Numbered from the stretch's first letter, positions 9,146 through 21,257 are shown. The stretch is DNA of 64,000 nt from JAGVSV01 sp040766135 (GCA_040766135.1 JAXGRA010000006.1:1-64000), one strand, 5' to 3'. Program-made: numbers and translations. The notes: generated by a model from the letters alone, not told the origin.

Positions 9146-10183
9146 ATGATGGATGCATTGGTCAAGGTGGCCCCTAAACAGGGTCTGGAATTGCGCAAGG
9201 TGCGCATCCCGGTGCCCAAAGATGATGAGGTGTTGATCAAGATTCTTAAAACCTCCATCTGCGGCACCGACCTGCACATTTATAACTGGGATCTATGGAG
9301 CCAGAAGCACGTGGCGGTGCCCCGCGTAATCGGCCATGAATATGTGGGCGAAATTGCGCAGGTGGGTGCCGCTGTGCGCAATTTCCACGTGGGGCAGATT
9401 GTCAGCGGCGAGGGGCATATTGTGTGCGGCCATTGCCGCAACTGCCGTGCGGGCAACGGCCAGTGGTGCCACGAAACCAAGGGCGTGGGCGTCAACCGCG
9501 ATGGCGCGTTTGCCGAGTATCTGTGCATCCCGGCGTCCAACTGCATCCCCATCAGCCCGGATCTGCCGCTGGAGGTTGTATCGTTTTTTGATGCGTTTGG
9601 CAATGCTACGCATACGGCGCTGATGTTTGATGTGATCGGCGAGGATGTGCTCATCACCGGCGCCGGGCCCATCGGCATCATGGCGGCGGCCATTTGTCGC
9701 CACAACGGTGCGCGCAATGTCATTGTCACAGACCTCAAGGATTACCGCCTCGACCTGGCGCGCAAGATGGGTGCCACGGCGGCCATCAACGTGCAGAGGG
9801 ACAGCCTGGAAGAGGCCATGAAGGCCGCCGGAATGGTGGAGGGCTTTGACGTAGCCATGGAGATGTCAGGCTCGGTACCCGCGCTGATGCAGATGCTGCC
9901 CGTCATGCGCAATGGCGGCAAAATAGCGCTGCTGGGTCTGTTTGGCCAGACGCCGGCCATTGAGATGGATACCATCATCCTGAAGGGGCTCACCCTGCAG
10001 GGCATTTATGGCCGCAGGATGTACGAAACCTGGTACAAGATGGCGGCTATGGTGCAGTCCGGGCTCAATTTAGAGCCGCTGATCACCCACCGCTTCCACT
10101 ATACGGAGTATGAAAAGGCCTTTGAAATTATGCAGACGGGCAACAGCGGCAAGATTATCCTGGATTGGGGGAAGAAAGAATAA
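9146..10183 (+). CDS. tdh: L-threonine 3-dehydrogenase
   Basis: A 345-residue zinc medium-chain dehydrogenase that oxidises L-threonine to 2-amino-3-ketobutyrate with NAD+. Catalytic zinc ligands lie in SICGTDLHIYNWD and GHEYVGEI. The structural zinc loop has four cysteines (GHIVCGHCRNCRAGNGQWC). The Rossmann motif is ITGAGPIGIMAA. Length and the motif CGTDLHIYNWD are diagnostic for Tdh over other alcohol dehydrogenases. AAGGAGGG at 9131-9138 sits eight bases before ATG 9146, so I prefer that start over the ATG at 9140, which would touch the binding site. Its stop overlaps the start of kbl, confirming the pathway pair. Confidence 0.95.
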   Translation: MMDALVKVAPKQGLELRKVRIPVPKDDEVLIKILKTSICGTDLHIYNWDLWSQKHVAVPRVIGHEYVGEIAQVGAAVRNFHVGQIVSGEGHIVCGHCRNCRAGNGQWCHETKGVGVNRDGAFAEYLCIPASNCIPISPDLPLEVVSFFDAFGNATHTALMFDVIGEDVLITGAGPIGIMAAAICRHNGARNVIVTDLKDYRLDLARKMGATAAINVQRDSLEEAMKAAGMVEGFDVAMEMSGSVPALMQMLPVMRNGGKIALLGLFGQTPAIEMDTIILKGLTLQGIYGRRMYETWYKMAAMVQSGLNLEPLITHRFHYTEYEKAFEIMQTGNSGKIILDWGKKE

Positions 10184-11361
10184 TGCGTGCAATGGATATA
10201 TTTGTTCAGCAGCTCAATGAGATAAAGCAGGCTGGCACCCACAAGGAAGAGCGGGTTATCACCACCCCTCAGCGTGCCCGCATTGACACCACGGCCACGA
10301 AGGGCGTGCTCAATATGTGTGCCAACAACTATTTAGGCCTGTCCGACCACCCGCGCCTGGTCAAAGCCGCGCAGGACGGCATGGACAAATGGGGCTTTGG
10401 CTTAAGCAGCGTGCGGTTTATCTGCGGCACGCAGGAAATCCACAAGACGCTGGAGCGCAAATTAAGCGAGTTTTTGGGCACGGATGATGCCATCCTGTAT
10501 TCCTCCTGCTTTGATGCCAACGGCGGCCTGTTTGAAACGCTGCTAACGGCTGAGGATGCTGTGATTTCTGACCAACTTAACCATGCTTCCATCATTGACG
10601 GCATCCGCCTGTGCAAGGCGCAGCGCCTGCGCTATCGCAACAATGACATGCAGGATTTGAGAGAGCAGCTGGAGGTCGCCAAGGATGCGCGCATCCGCTT
10701 GATTGCCACCGATGGCGTGTTCTCGATGGATGGTTACATCGCCAATCTGACCGCTATTTGCGACTTGGCGGACGAGTATGATGCATTGGTCATGGTAGAT
10801 GACAGCCATGCCGTGGGCTTCATGGGCGCGCATGGCAAGGGCACGCACGAGCATTGCGGCGTGATGGACCGCGTGCATATATTGACCGGCACCTTTGGCA
10901 AGGCGCTGGGCGGGGCCTCCGGCGGCTACATCGCGGCCAGGCAGCCCATCATTGACCTGCTGCGCCAGCGTTCACGGCCATATCTGTTCAGCAACACGCT
11001 GGCGCCGGCCATCTGCGCTGCGTCCATTGAAGTGCTGAACATGCTGATGGCCGACACTTCGCTTCGGGATAAGCTGATGGACAACACCGCCTATTTCCGC
11101 GACAAACTGTCGCAGGTGGGCTTTGATGTGCTGCCCGGCACGCATCCCATTGTGCCGGTGATGCTGTATGATGCGCACACCGCGCAGGAATTTGCTCAGC
11201 GCATGCTGGCGGAGGACGTGTACGTCATCAGCTTCTCCTACCCCGTGGTGCCGCAGGGCCAGGCCCGCATCCGCACGCAGGTCAGCGCAGCGCACAGCCG
11301 CGAGGATCTGGACTTTGCAGTAGCGGCCTTCGCCAAAGTAAAGAAAGATATGAATCTATAA
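10183..11361 (+). CDS. kbl: Glycine C-acetyltransferase (2-amino-3-ketobutyrate CoA ligase)
   Basis: A 392-residue PLP-dependent enzyme of the alpha-oxoamine synthase family. It splits 2-amino-3-ketobutyrate with CoA into glycine and acetyl-CoA, completing threonine breakdown started by Tdh. Seen motifs: CANNYLGLSDHPRL near the N-terminus, the PLP-ring stacking and Asp region DDSHAVGFMG, and the Schiff-base lysine in TFGKALGGASGGY. The length is typical of Kbl (about 395). ATG at 10183 shares its first base with the tdh stop (TAATG), so the two are translationally coupled. Confidence 0.95.
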   Translation: MRAMDIFVQQLNEIKQAGTHKEERVITTPQRARIDTTATKGVLNMCANNYLGLSDHPRLVKAAQDGMDKWGFGLSSVRFICGTQEIHKTLERKLSEFLGTDDAILYSSCFDANGGLFETLLTAEDAVISDQLNHASIIDGIRLCKAQRLRYRNNDMQDLREQLEVAKDARIRLIATDGVFSMDGYIANLTAICDLADEYDALVMVDDSHAVGFMGAHGKGTHEHCGVMDRVHILTGTFGKALGGASGGYIAARQPIIDLLRQRSRPYLFSNTLAPAICAASIEVLNMLMADTSLRDKLMDNTAYFRDKLSQVGFDVLPGTHPIVPVMLYDAHTAQEFAQRMLAEDVYVISFSYPVVPQGQARIRTQVSAAHSREDLDFAVAAFAKVKKDMNL

Positions 11362-11375
11362 CAGAGGAAAATAAC

Positions 11376-12386
11376 ATGAGCACAAAAGAAACCACCTTGA
11401 AACCTGTCCTGTACTCCGGCATCCAGCCTTCGGGCAGCATCCAGCTGGGCAACTATATCGGTGCGCTGCGCAACTTTACCCTGCTGGAGAAGGACTATCG
11501 CTGCCTGTTTGGCATTGCCGACCTGCACGCGCTGACCGTCCGGCAGGAACCGGCCGCCCTGCGCAAGCAGACGCAGCAGCTGGCTGCGCTGTACATTGCC
11601 TGCGGCCTGGATCCTGAAAAGAACATCATCTACTGCCAAAGCCATGTGCCGGCGCACACTGAGCTAACTTGGATACTCAGCTGCTTTACCTACATGGGCG
11701 AGTTGTCGCGCATGACCCAGTACAAGGACAAGAGCGCCAAAAACGCGGATAACATCAATGCAGGGCTGTTTACCTACCCGGTGCTGATGGCGGCGGATAT
11801 CCTGTTGTACCAGACCAGCGTTGTGCCGGTGGGTGCCGACCAGAAGCAGCACCTGGAAATCACACGCGATATTGCCGGGCGCTTTAACGCGCTGTATGGC
11901 GATGTGTTTGTGGTGCCGGAGCCGTATATCCACCAGCAGACCGCCCGCATCATGAGCCTGACCGATCCCACCCGCAAGATGAGCAAGTCTGACAGCGAGG
12001 ACAGCTACATCGCAGTGCTGGATTCCAAGGATGTTATCCGCAAGAAGATGCGCCGCGCCGTGACCGACAGCGATGGCGAAATCCGCATCGATCCGGAAAA
12101 CAAACCCGGCGTGACCAACCTGATTAACATCCTGTGCGCCATGACCGGCCAGAGTGCCGAGGAAGCCTGCAACGCGCTGCAAGGCAAGGGGTATGGCGCG
12201 CTTAAGGATACGGTAGCGGATGCCATTATCGAGGTGTTTACGCCCATCCAGGAGCGATACGCGCAGCTGATTGCTGACAAGGCCTACTTGAGTCAAGTGC
12301 TGGCAACCAACGCGCAGCGTGCGCAGGACATGGCGCGCGGTACGCTGCGCAAGGTATACAAGAAGGTCGGCCTGTACCAGGGCTGA
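11376..12386 (+). CDS. trpS: Tryptophanyl-tRNA synthetase
   Basis: A 336-residue class I aminoacyl-tRNA synthetase that charges tRNA-Trp. The HIGH-type signature is PSGSIQLGNYIGA and the second signature is KMSKS within RKMSKSDSED. Other TrpRS features are FGIADLHALT and PVGADQKQHLEITRDIA. Length matches the bacterial family. AGAGGAAA lies just upstream of ATG 11376. There is no T-box leader in the 14-base gap after kbl, so this copy is not controlled by its own leader and is probably read through from tdh-kbl. Confidence 0.97.
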   Translation: MSTKETTLKPVLYSGIQPSGSIQLGNYIGALRNFTLLEKDYRCLFGIADLHALTVRQEPAALRKQTQQLAALYIACGLDPEKNIIYCQSHVPAHTELTWILSCFTYMGELSRMTQYKDKSAKNADNINAGLFTYPVLMAADILLYQTSVVPVGADQKQHLEITRDIAGRFNALYGDVFVVPEPYIHQQTARIMSLTDPTRKMSKSDSEDSYIAVLDSKDVIRKKMRRAVTDSDGEIRIDPENKPGVTNLINILCAMTGQSAEEACNALQGKGYGALKDTVADAIIEVFTPIQERYAQLIADKAYLSQVLATNAQRAQDMARGTLRKVYKKVGLYQG

Positions 12387-12398
12387 TCGGAGGTGCCT

Positions 12399-13334
12399 AT
12401 GCAGCAAATGCCTTTTCCAATGCAGGCAGACAATGCTCACACCTTGCATGTGCAGGTGCCCACGGGCCCTGCACGCGGTGTGGTGCTTCTGTTGCACGGC
12501 ATGGCAGAGCATGCTGCGCGTTACGAGGAATTACAGCTTTATTTAGCACAGCAGGGCTATGTGGCTGCTTGCTACAATCATCGTGGGCACGGCCCAGAGG
12601 TGCCCAATGAACAGTTGGGATACTTTGCTGACAGCCAGGGATGGTCGCATTTGGTGTCGGACGCTGAGGTCGCCCGCCAGGCGCTGGCGGCGCTGCACCC
12701 GGACGTTCCTTTCATCCTGCTGGGGCATAGCATGGGCAGTTTTATTGCGCGCGAATATGCATTGCGCTACCCGGAAAAATTGGATGCCCTGATATTGAGC
12801 GGCACGGGCTGGCACCCGCGGCCGCTGTGCGCATTGGGCGGCATCATTGCCCGCATCACCTGTGCCTTGGGCGGCAAGCGGAAACCCGCCGGGCTGCTGC
12901 ACTATATGGCCTTTTCTTCGCACAACAAGGCTTTTGCGCCCGCCCGCACACCGGTGGACTGGTTAAGCCGCGACGAGCAGGAGGTTGACCTGTACATGGC
13001 CGATCCCCTGTGCGGTTTTGCCATGACCGGCGGGGCCTATCGCGATTTGTTTTCAGGGCTGCGCGATCTGACCAAGTTAAAAAGGTTGAAGGCTATGCCG
13101 TCTGCGTTGCCAGTGCTGATTATCAGCGGGCAGGAGGATCCTGTGGGCAGTGCAGGCAAGGGGCCGACGGAGATTGCGCGCCAATATGAGGCGGCGGGGC
13201 TTACCCGTGTAACGCTTCAGCTGTATCAAGGTGCACGGCATGAGCTGTTCCATGAAATCAACCGCGCGCAAGTGATGGATGATCTGGCAGGGTGGCTGGA
13301 CAGCGCCCTGCGCGAACCTGCAAGGAGGGAATGA
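12399..13334 (+). CDS. Alpha/beta hydrolase, monoacylglycerol-lipase-like
   Basis: A 311-residue soluble serine hydrolase of the YtpA/monoacylglycerol-lipase group. The oxyanion region is LLLHGMAEHAARY, the nucleophile elbow is GHSMGS, and the likely acid and base are Asp in SGQEDPVG and His in YQGARHELFHE. It lacks a signal peptide. CGGAGG directly precedes ATG 12399, so the GTG at 12393 inside that site is rejected. The next gene starts one base after this stop. The true ester substrate is unknown; lysophospholipid or monoglyceride is the family expectation. Confidence 0.88.
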   Translation: MQQMPFPMQADNAHTLHVQVPTGPARGVVLLLHGMAEHAARYEELQLYLAQQGYVAACYNHRGHGPEVPNEQLGYFADSQGWSHLVSDAEVARQALAALHPDVPFILLGHSMGSFIAREYALRYPEKLDALILSGTGWHPRPLCALGGIIARITCALGGKRKPAGLLHYMAFSSHNKAFAPARTPVDWLSRDEQEVDLYMADPLCGFAMTGGAYRDLFSGLRDLTKLKRLKAMPSALPVLIISGQEDPVGSAGKGPTEIARQYEAAGLTRVTLQLYQGARHELFHEINRAQVMDDLAGWLDSALREPARRE

Positions 13335-13335
13335 T

Positions 13336-14292
13336 ATGTTTATCGCATACCCCGGCGATATTACCAAGGTGCATGGCATCCGTGTAGGCCAGGTGGAGAA
13401 TGAGAATGCCCGCACCGGTGTCACCGTGGTGCTGGCTCCTTCGCAGGGGGCTGTGGCCGGTGTTTCGGTGCGCGGCGCGGCCCCCGGCACGCGGGAGACT
13501 GATGCCCTGCGCCCCGGCAATCTGGTGGATGTGGCACATGCCGTGGTGTTGGCGGGCGGCAGCGCATTTGGCCTGGCCGCTGCTGACGGCGTGATGCGCT
13601 TTTTAAGGCAAAACAACGTTGGGTTGGACATGGGTGTAGCGCGCGTCCCCATCGTGCCCGCTGCCGTGTTGTTTGATCTGGCCGTGGGCGATGCTCACAT
13701 TACGCCCGATGCTGCCATGGGCCGTGCGGCATGTATGTCGGCCGGCAAAGGGGTGCAGCAGGGGCGCTGCGGTGCCGGTGCCGGTGCTACCGTGGGCAAG
13801 CTGGTACAGGCCGCTGTCCCGCAGCCCTGCGGCATTGGCAGCGCCTCTATGACACTGTCGGAGGGTGTAACGGTGGGGGCGGTGGTGGCGGTCAATGCCA
13901 TGGGCGATGTGTATCATCCCGAAACGGGGGAGTGTATTGCCTGCGCGCATATGCCGGACGGTACCGCTGTACCGGCGGAAGGCCTGCTGTACGGCCACGC
14001 GCCTGCCCCGCAGCAAATTCGTATCCCTGCGCCGGGTAGCAACACCACCATCGGTGTTATTGCGGTGGATTGCGTGCTGGACAAGGCACAGGCCAACCGT
14101 CTGGCCGATGTAGCGCACGATGGCTATGCCCGCACCATCCGCCCCGTGCACACGCAAATGGATGGTGATACCGTGTTTGCGCTGGCCACCGGCCGCTTGT
14201 CGGCAGATGTAAACTTTGTCAAGCTGTGCGCCGCCGCGGCTGAGGTGATGGCCCGCGCGGTGAGCAACGCCGTTTTCTATTCCCAGCCGTGA
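13336..14292 (+). CDS. P1-family peptidase (DmpA/BapA-like)
   Basis: A 318-residue member of the P1/S58 peptidase family, related to aminopeptidase DmpA and beta-peptidyl aminopeptidases. These enzymes self-cleave before an internal Ser or Thr to expose an N-terminal nucleophile. Typical segments are seen: VGQVENENARTGVTVVL, RGAAPGTRETDAL, VVLAGGSAFGLAAADGVMRFL, and the late NTTIGVIAVDC, where the Thr following Asn-Thr is a good candidate nucleophile region. AAGGAGGG lies just before ATG 13336. Its stop overlaps the GTG start of acpS. Physiological substrate is unknown. Confidence 0.87.
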   Translation: MFIAYPGDITKVHGIRVGQVENENARTGVTVVLAPSQGAVAGVSVRGAAPGTRETDALRPGNLVDVAHAVVLAGGSAFGLAAADGVMRFLRQNNVGLDMGVARVPIVPAAVLFDLAVGDAHITPDAAMGRAACMSAGKGVQQGRCGAGAGATVGKLVQAAVPQPCGIGSASMTLSEGVTVGAVVAVNAMGDVYHPETGECIACAHMPDGTAVPAEGLLYGHAPAPQQIRIPAPGSNTTIGVIAVDCVLDKAQANRLADVAHDGYARTIRPVHTQMDGDTVFALATGRLSADVNFVKLCAAAAEVMARAVSNAVFYSQP

Positions 14293-14660
14293 TTATCGGT
14301 ATCGGTATGGATCTGTGCGATGCAGAGCGTATCCGGCGCATGCCGGAACGTGAGCGTTTTTTGGCGCGATACTTTACCCAAGCAGAACGCGATTATATTG
14401 CAAGCCGCGGCGTTAACGGCGATGACTCCGCCGCTGCGTGCTATGCTGCCAAGGAAGCGTTTTTAAAGGCGCTGGGCACCGGCATTGGCGCCGCAGGCCT
14501 GCAGGAGGTATCCGTCCTGCACGCAGAAAGCGGTGCGCCCTACCTTTCGTTGACCGGCAAGGCCCTTCAACTTTGCCAGGAAAAGGGTGTCCAACACATG
14601 CACCTGTCCATTACCCATGAGCGTGGCCTGGCCGCTGCCGTGGTTATTTTAGAGGCATAA
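14289..14660 (+). CDS. acpS: Holo-[acyl-carrier-protein] synthase
   Basis: A 123-residue phosphopantetheinyl transferase that transfers 4'-phosphopantetheine from CoA to apo-ACP. Both family signatures are present: GIGMDLCDAERI near the N-terminus with the metal-binding Asp, and AAKEAFLKALGTG with the second acidic ligand. Length is typical of AcpS. The GTG start overlaps the peptidase stop (GTGA). The next gene, nnrDE, starts two bases after its stop, an order (acpS then nnrDE) commonly seen in Bacillota. Confidence 0.96.
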   Translation: MIIGIGMDLCDAERIRRMPERERFLARYFTQAERDYIASRGVNGDDSAAACYAAKEAFLKALGTGIGAAGLQEVSVLHAESGAPYLSLTGKALQLCQEKGVQHMHLSITHERGLAAAVVILEA

Positions 14661-14661
14661 A

Positions 14662-16197
14662 ATGCGCTACGCTGTAACCGCCCAACAGATGCGTGACCTG
14701 GAGCAGCAGGCCTTTGCAGAAGGCGTGCCCTCGCTGCTGATGATGGAGCGTGCCGCCGCCTGTGTAGTGGATGCCGTTGAAGACATCCTGGGCAGCCTAA
14801 TAGGTCGCCGCGTGCTGTTTGTATGCGGGCCGGGCAACAATGGCGGCGATGGTTTGGCCGCCGCACGCATGGTGTATGCCAGAGGGGGACACCCGATTGT
14901 ATGGCTGAGTGCCGCTCCCCATACGCAGGATGCGCGCAGCAATCTTTCATTCTTGCAGGCGCTGCAAGTGCCTGTACAGGTGATAGAAGCGGGGGAAGAG
15001 CTGCCCGATATATATTTTGATGCCGTGGTGGATGCCCTGTTTGGCACTGGCCTATCTCGTGCGCCGGAGGGCGTGTCCGCATCGTTAATTGCCTATATCA
15101 ACGCCCGGCGGGCACCCGTTATCTCTATTGACGTGCCCAGCGGCGCGGATGCCAGCACAGGCCGGGTATATGTCCCCTGTGTGTCAGCGCGTACCACCGT
15201 GGTGTGCCACTGCCACAAGCTAGGGCTGCTGACCGGCTCTGCGCGTGCCTATACCGGGGACTTGCGCGTAGTGGACATCGGTCTGCCGCAGGCCCTGGTG
15301 GAACGCTTTGCTGCGCGGGATAACTGGCCCTGTGTGGCTGAGTCAAAAGATCTGCCCGCCCTGCTGCCTAAGCGCAGTGCCGTTGCACACAAAGGGAGCA
15401 ATGGCCGCGTACTGATACTGGCGGGCAGTTTTGGCATGGCGGGTGCGGCCGCGCTGGCTGCGCGCACGTGCCTGACGGCAGGGGCCGGTCTGGTCACGCT
15501 GGCCGCACCGGCCTGTATCATCCCTGCGCTGCAACAGCTGGTGCCCAATGCCACCTGCATACCGGTTGAGCAGGCTGTCACAGCGCCTCCTGCGCACGAT
15601 GTGCTGCTGGCAGGGTGCGGGCTATCGGTCAGCGCCCAAGCCTGGGAACAATTTGTGGCGCTGTATGACCGCAACCGTCCTACGGTATTGGATGCTGATG
15701 GACTTAATATGTTGGCACAGCAGGATAATTTCCGGCTTTCTTCAAATACCGTCATCACGCCGCACCCCGGCGAGGCCGCACGGCTGTTGCACACGGATAT
15801 TGATGCTGTGACGGCAGATCTGCCCGGTGCTGCACGCGCCCTGCACGCGCAATATAATGCAACCGTGCTGCTGAAAAGCCATGGAAGTGTAATCTATGAT
15901 GGCAAGCGCATGGCGATTCATGCCATCACTGCGCCTTCGCTGGCCAAGGGCGGCAGCGGCGATATGCTGGCCGGTATACTGGCCGCACTGATGGCGCAAG
16001 AAAAACCCGCCCCGGATGTATTTCGGTGCGGGCAGGCAGCGTCGCTGTGGATGAGCATGGCGGCCAATAAAGCCGCACAAACGCTGGGCGATTTATCCGT
16101 GCTGTCTAGCGATGTGATTAGTTGCTTAGGTCCGGTGGCGGCAGCGTATCAACATCCACCAGGTGGAAAGCAGCGGCACGCGCCAGCCGGTTCATAA
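14662..16197 (+). CDS. nnrDE: Bifunctional NAD(P)H-hydrate epimerase / ADP-dependent dehydratase
   Basis: A 511-residue metabolite-repair enzyme. The N-terminal YjeF_N domain (about 1-215, with VCGPGNNGGDGLAAARM) interconverts R- and S-NADHX. The C-terminal ribokinase-like domain (about 225-490, with VITPHPGEAARLL and LAKGGSGDMLAG) dehydrates NADHX with ADP. The end is odd: after the expected terminus near VISCLGPVAAAY, about 14 extra residues rich in His, Pro and Gly are read from DNA that also encodes the C-terminus of sua5 on the other strand. The two 3' ends overlap by 80 bases, so the extension probably arose by loss of an earlier stop. Confidence 0.94.
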   Translation: MRYAVTAQQMRDLEQQAFAEGVPSLLMMERAAACVVDAVEDILGSLIGRRVLFVCGPGNNGGDGLAAARMVYARGGHPIVWLSAAPHTQDARSNLSFLQALQVPVQVIEAGEELPDIYFDAVVDALFGTGLSRAPEGVSASLIAYINARRAPVISIDVPSGADASTGRVYVPCVSARTTVVCHCHKLGLLTGSARAYTGDLRVVDIGLPQALVERFAARDNWPCVAESKDLPALLPKRSAVAHKGSNGRVLILAGSFGMAGAAALAARTCLTAGAGLVTLAAPACIIPALQQLVPNATCIPVEQAVTAPPAHDVLLAGCGLSVSAQAWEQFVALYDRNRPTVLDADGLNMLAQQDNFRLSSNTVITPHPGEAARLLHTDIDAVTADLPGAARALHAQYNATVLLKSHGSVIYDGKRMAIHAITAPSLAKGGSGDMLAGILAALMAQEKPAPDVFRCGQAASLWMSMAANKAAQTLGDLSVLSSDVISCLGPVAAAYQHPPGGKQRHAPAGS

Positions 16198-17164
16198 CTG
16201 CTAACCCCAGCCCGGTTTCGGGCAATGTTTCTGAATAGATATATTCTATGTCTTGCGCATCCAGCTGCCGCAGCACATAAAATAGCTTGTGCGCGGCGCT
16301 TGTTGCATCCAGCCCCAAATTGATCACATTGCGTGCCCCGTATAGGGACATATGCGGCGTAAACGCCAACACAGCGGCGTTTGGCGTGCGGTCATACTGG
16401 TCGTTGATGTAGTCAGCGACTTTTTTGATATCCCCTTTTACAAGCGTCATCGCTGCACGGGGCGCATAGTGGCGGTGGCGCATGCCGGGCGAGGGTGCGC
16501 TTTCGCCGGGAAGCAGCGCGCGGCGCACCGCAGGAGCCACGTTGCACGCCCCCATCACCATGGCAATCTGCTCGGGCGTTACGGCCCCCGGGCGCAGAAC
16601 GGTGGGTGCTTTGCCCGACATATCCACCACAGTGGATTCAATGCCAATCGCGCATTCGCCGCCGTCTATGATCATGGGGACGGTGCCGCAAAAGTCTTCC
16701 ATCACGTGTGCAGCCAGCGTGGGGCTGGGGCGGCCGGACAAGTTGGCGCTGGGCGCGGCCAGCGGCAGTCCGGTCTGTGCAATCAGCCGTATGGCTACAG
16801 GGTGGTTGGGGAAGCGCACGCCCACGGTGGGCAGGCCTGCGGTGACGATTTGGGGAACGCAGGCTTTCCGGGGCAACAGCATCGTTAGCGGTCCCGGCCA
16901 GAAGGCATCAGCCATCTGCTGTGCGGCATCCGACCATTGGCACACCTGCTGTGCTGTGTTCGGCCCATCCACGTGCACAATCAGCGGGTTATCCGCCGGC
17001 CTGCGCTTGGCGGTAAATATGCTAAGCACAGCCTGTGCATCCAGCGCATTAGCGCCCAGGCCGTACACCGTCTCGGTGGGAAAAGCAACCAGCTGGCCGC
17101 CTTGCAGCAGCTGTGCTGCATGCGCCAGGTTTTCATCCGTGGGGGATAAAAGCTTTGTGTCCAT
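16118..17164 (-). CDS. tsaC: L-threonylcarbamoyladenylate synthase (Sua5 type)
   Basis: A 348-residue Sua5-type enzyme that makes threonylcarbamoyl-AMP for the t6A modification of ANN-decoding tRNAs. The YrdC/Sua5 domain (about 1-205) shows FPTETVYGLGANA, AKRRPADNPL and APSANLSGRPSPT. A linker with the Sua5-specific SPGMRHRHYAP leads to a C-terminal Sua5 domain (about 240-348). ATG at 17164 is preferred because the domain begins right there (AGGCGG upstream); an in-frame ATG at 17194 has no binding site. Its last 80 bases lie over the end of nnrDE on the opposite strand. Confidence 0.94.
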   Translation of the reverse strand: MDTKLLSPTDENLAHAAQLLQGGQLVAFPTETVYGLGANALDAQAVLSIFTAKRRPADNPLIVHVDGPNTAQQVCQWSDAAQQMADAFWPGPLTMLLPRKACVPQIVTAGLPTVGVRFPNHPVAIRLIAQTGLPLAAPSANLSGRPSPTLAAHVMEDFCGTVPMIIDGGECAIGIESTVVDMSGKAPTVLRPGAVTPEQIAMVMGACNVAPAVRRALLPGESAPSPGMRHRHYAPRAAMTLVKGDIKKVADYINDQYDRTPNAAVLAFTPHMSLYGARNVINLGLDATSAAHKLFYVLRQLDAQDIEYIYSETLPETGLGLAVMNRLARAAAFHLVDVDTLPPPDLSN

Positions 17165-17226
17165 CAATCGTCCGCCTAATGATACTGATTCCAAACATTA
17201 TTGCATCATCGTGTCGGGTCTTTTGA

Positions 17227-17296
17227 CTTGCAGCATCGTCGGCTGCTCGGTCAGCGTAGCGCTGCTACGCTTCCCTCGGCTGCTCCTTGCTGCAAG
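17227..17296. repeat. Nested palindromic repeat, 70 bp
   Basis: Outer arms CTTGCAGCA (17227-17235) and TGCTGCAAG (17288-17296) are perfect inverted repeats. Inside is a second perfect inverted repeat AGCGTAGC-GCT-GCTACGCT (17253-17271), flanked by two direct copies of TCGGCTGCTC (17239-17248 and 17276-17285). The unit lies between sua5 and the candidate 6S RNA and codes for nothing evident. Its layout resembles dispersed REP/MITE-like elements, but no second copy was noticed in this window. Confidence 0.55.
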
Positions 17297-17342
17297 CCCA
17301 AATCCCTCTCCCCTTTGGATGCATTACTATTTTACATCAGTA

Positions 17343-17569
17343 TGAAAGAGCGGCCCGGGCGTGTTCGCCGTCCGCTCTATGAGGACCCAAGGTGCCGCTG
17401 CCCTCTGTTTTTTCACCCGCTGTGTTAAGCAGGCCGGCGCCCTGCACTGCTCTTCAGTCTTCCCCTAACATGTTGCCATGGGGGCGTGACCTCCAACCAA
17501 CGACGCGGGCTCCGTTTAGTGAAATGTGGGTAAAAACAGAAAACTGGCCAACACCTCAGGAACTCCTTC
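17343..17569 (-). ncRNA. ssrS: Candidate 6S RNA
   Basis: A minus-strand transcript bounded by its own consensus promoter (17576-17605) and a terminator-like hairpin (17347-17378), with no reading frame. The 5' part CCTGAGGTG (17552-17560) pairs with CACCTTGGG (17386-17394), extended by AGGA/TCCT beyond a three-base bulge, forming a closing stem. Next, CTGTTTTTACCC pairs with GGGTGAAAAAACAG, and an apical hairpin CCCC..CATG-GCAA-CATG..GGGG caps the rod. The 5' TTCCTGAGGTGTTGG resembles GTCCTGATGTGTTAG at the start of B. subtilis 6S-1 RNA as I recall it. The unpaired middle would mimic an open promoter that binds RNA polymerase holoenzyme. Pairings were made by eye; a covariance search is decisive. 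Confidence 0.6.
17347..17378 (-). terminator. Hairpin ending the candidate 6S RNA
   Basis: AGAGCGG (17372-17378 on the minus strand) pairs with CCGCTCT (17347-17353), with an inner GGCG/CGCC pair, and TTT follows in the minus-strand direction (CCGCTCTTTCAT). The U-tract is short, so termination may be weak. Confidence 0.5.
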
Positions 17570-17575
17570 ACATGT

Positions 17576-17605
17576 ATTATAAGTAAAAAACATCCGTATT
17601 GTCAA
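17576..17605 (-). promoter_or_regulatory. Consensus promoter for the candidate 6S RNA
   Basis: On the minus strand TTGACA (17600-17605) and TATAAT (17576-17581) are both perfect consensus hexamers, separated by 18 bases. It lies downstream of the rpoC terminator and points away from rpoC, so it starts a separate transcript near 17569. Confidence 0.8.
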
Positions 17606-17632
17606 CGTGCAGGCAAGAAAACCTTTGCATAC

Positions 17633-17659
17633 AAAAGCCCCGGCCATAAAAGCCGGGGC
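17633..17659 (-). terminator. Rho-independent terminator of rpoBC
   Basis: On the minus strand a perfect 8-bp stem GCCCCGGC/GCCGGGGC (17637-17644 with 17652-17659) encloses a 7-base loop and is followed by TTTTGT. It lies about 20 bases after the rpoC stop. Confidence 0.9.
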
Positions 17660-17678
17660 AGGGGAAAGGCGGTTTTTA

Positions 17679-21236
<3,558 letters not shown>

Positions 21237-21257
21237 ATCATGCCCTCCTGCGCGGCG

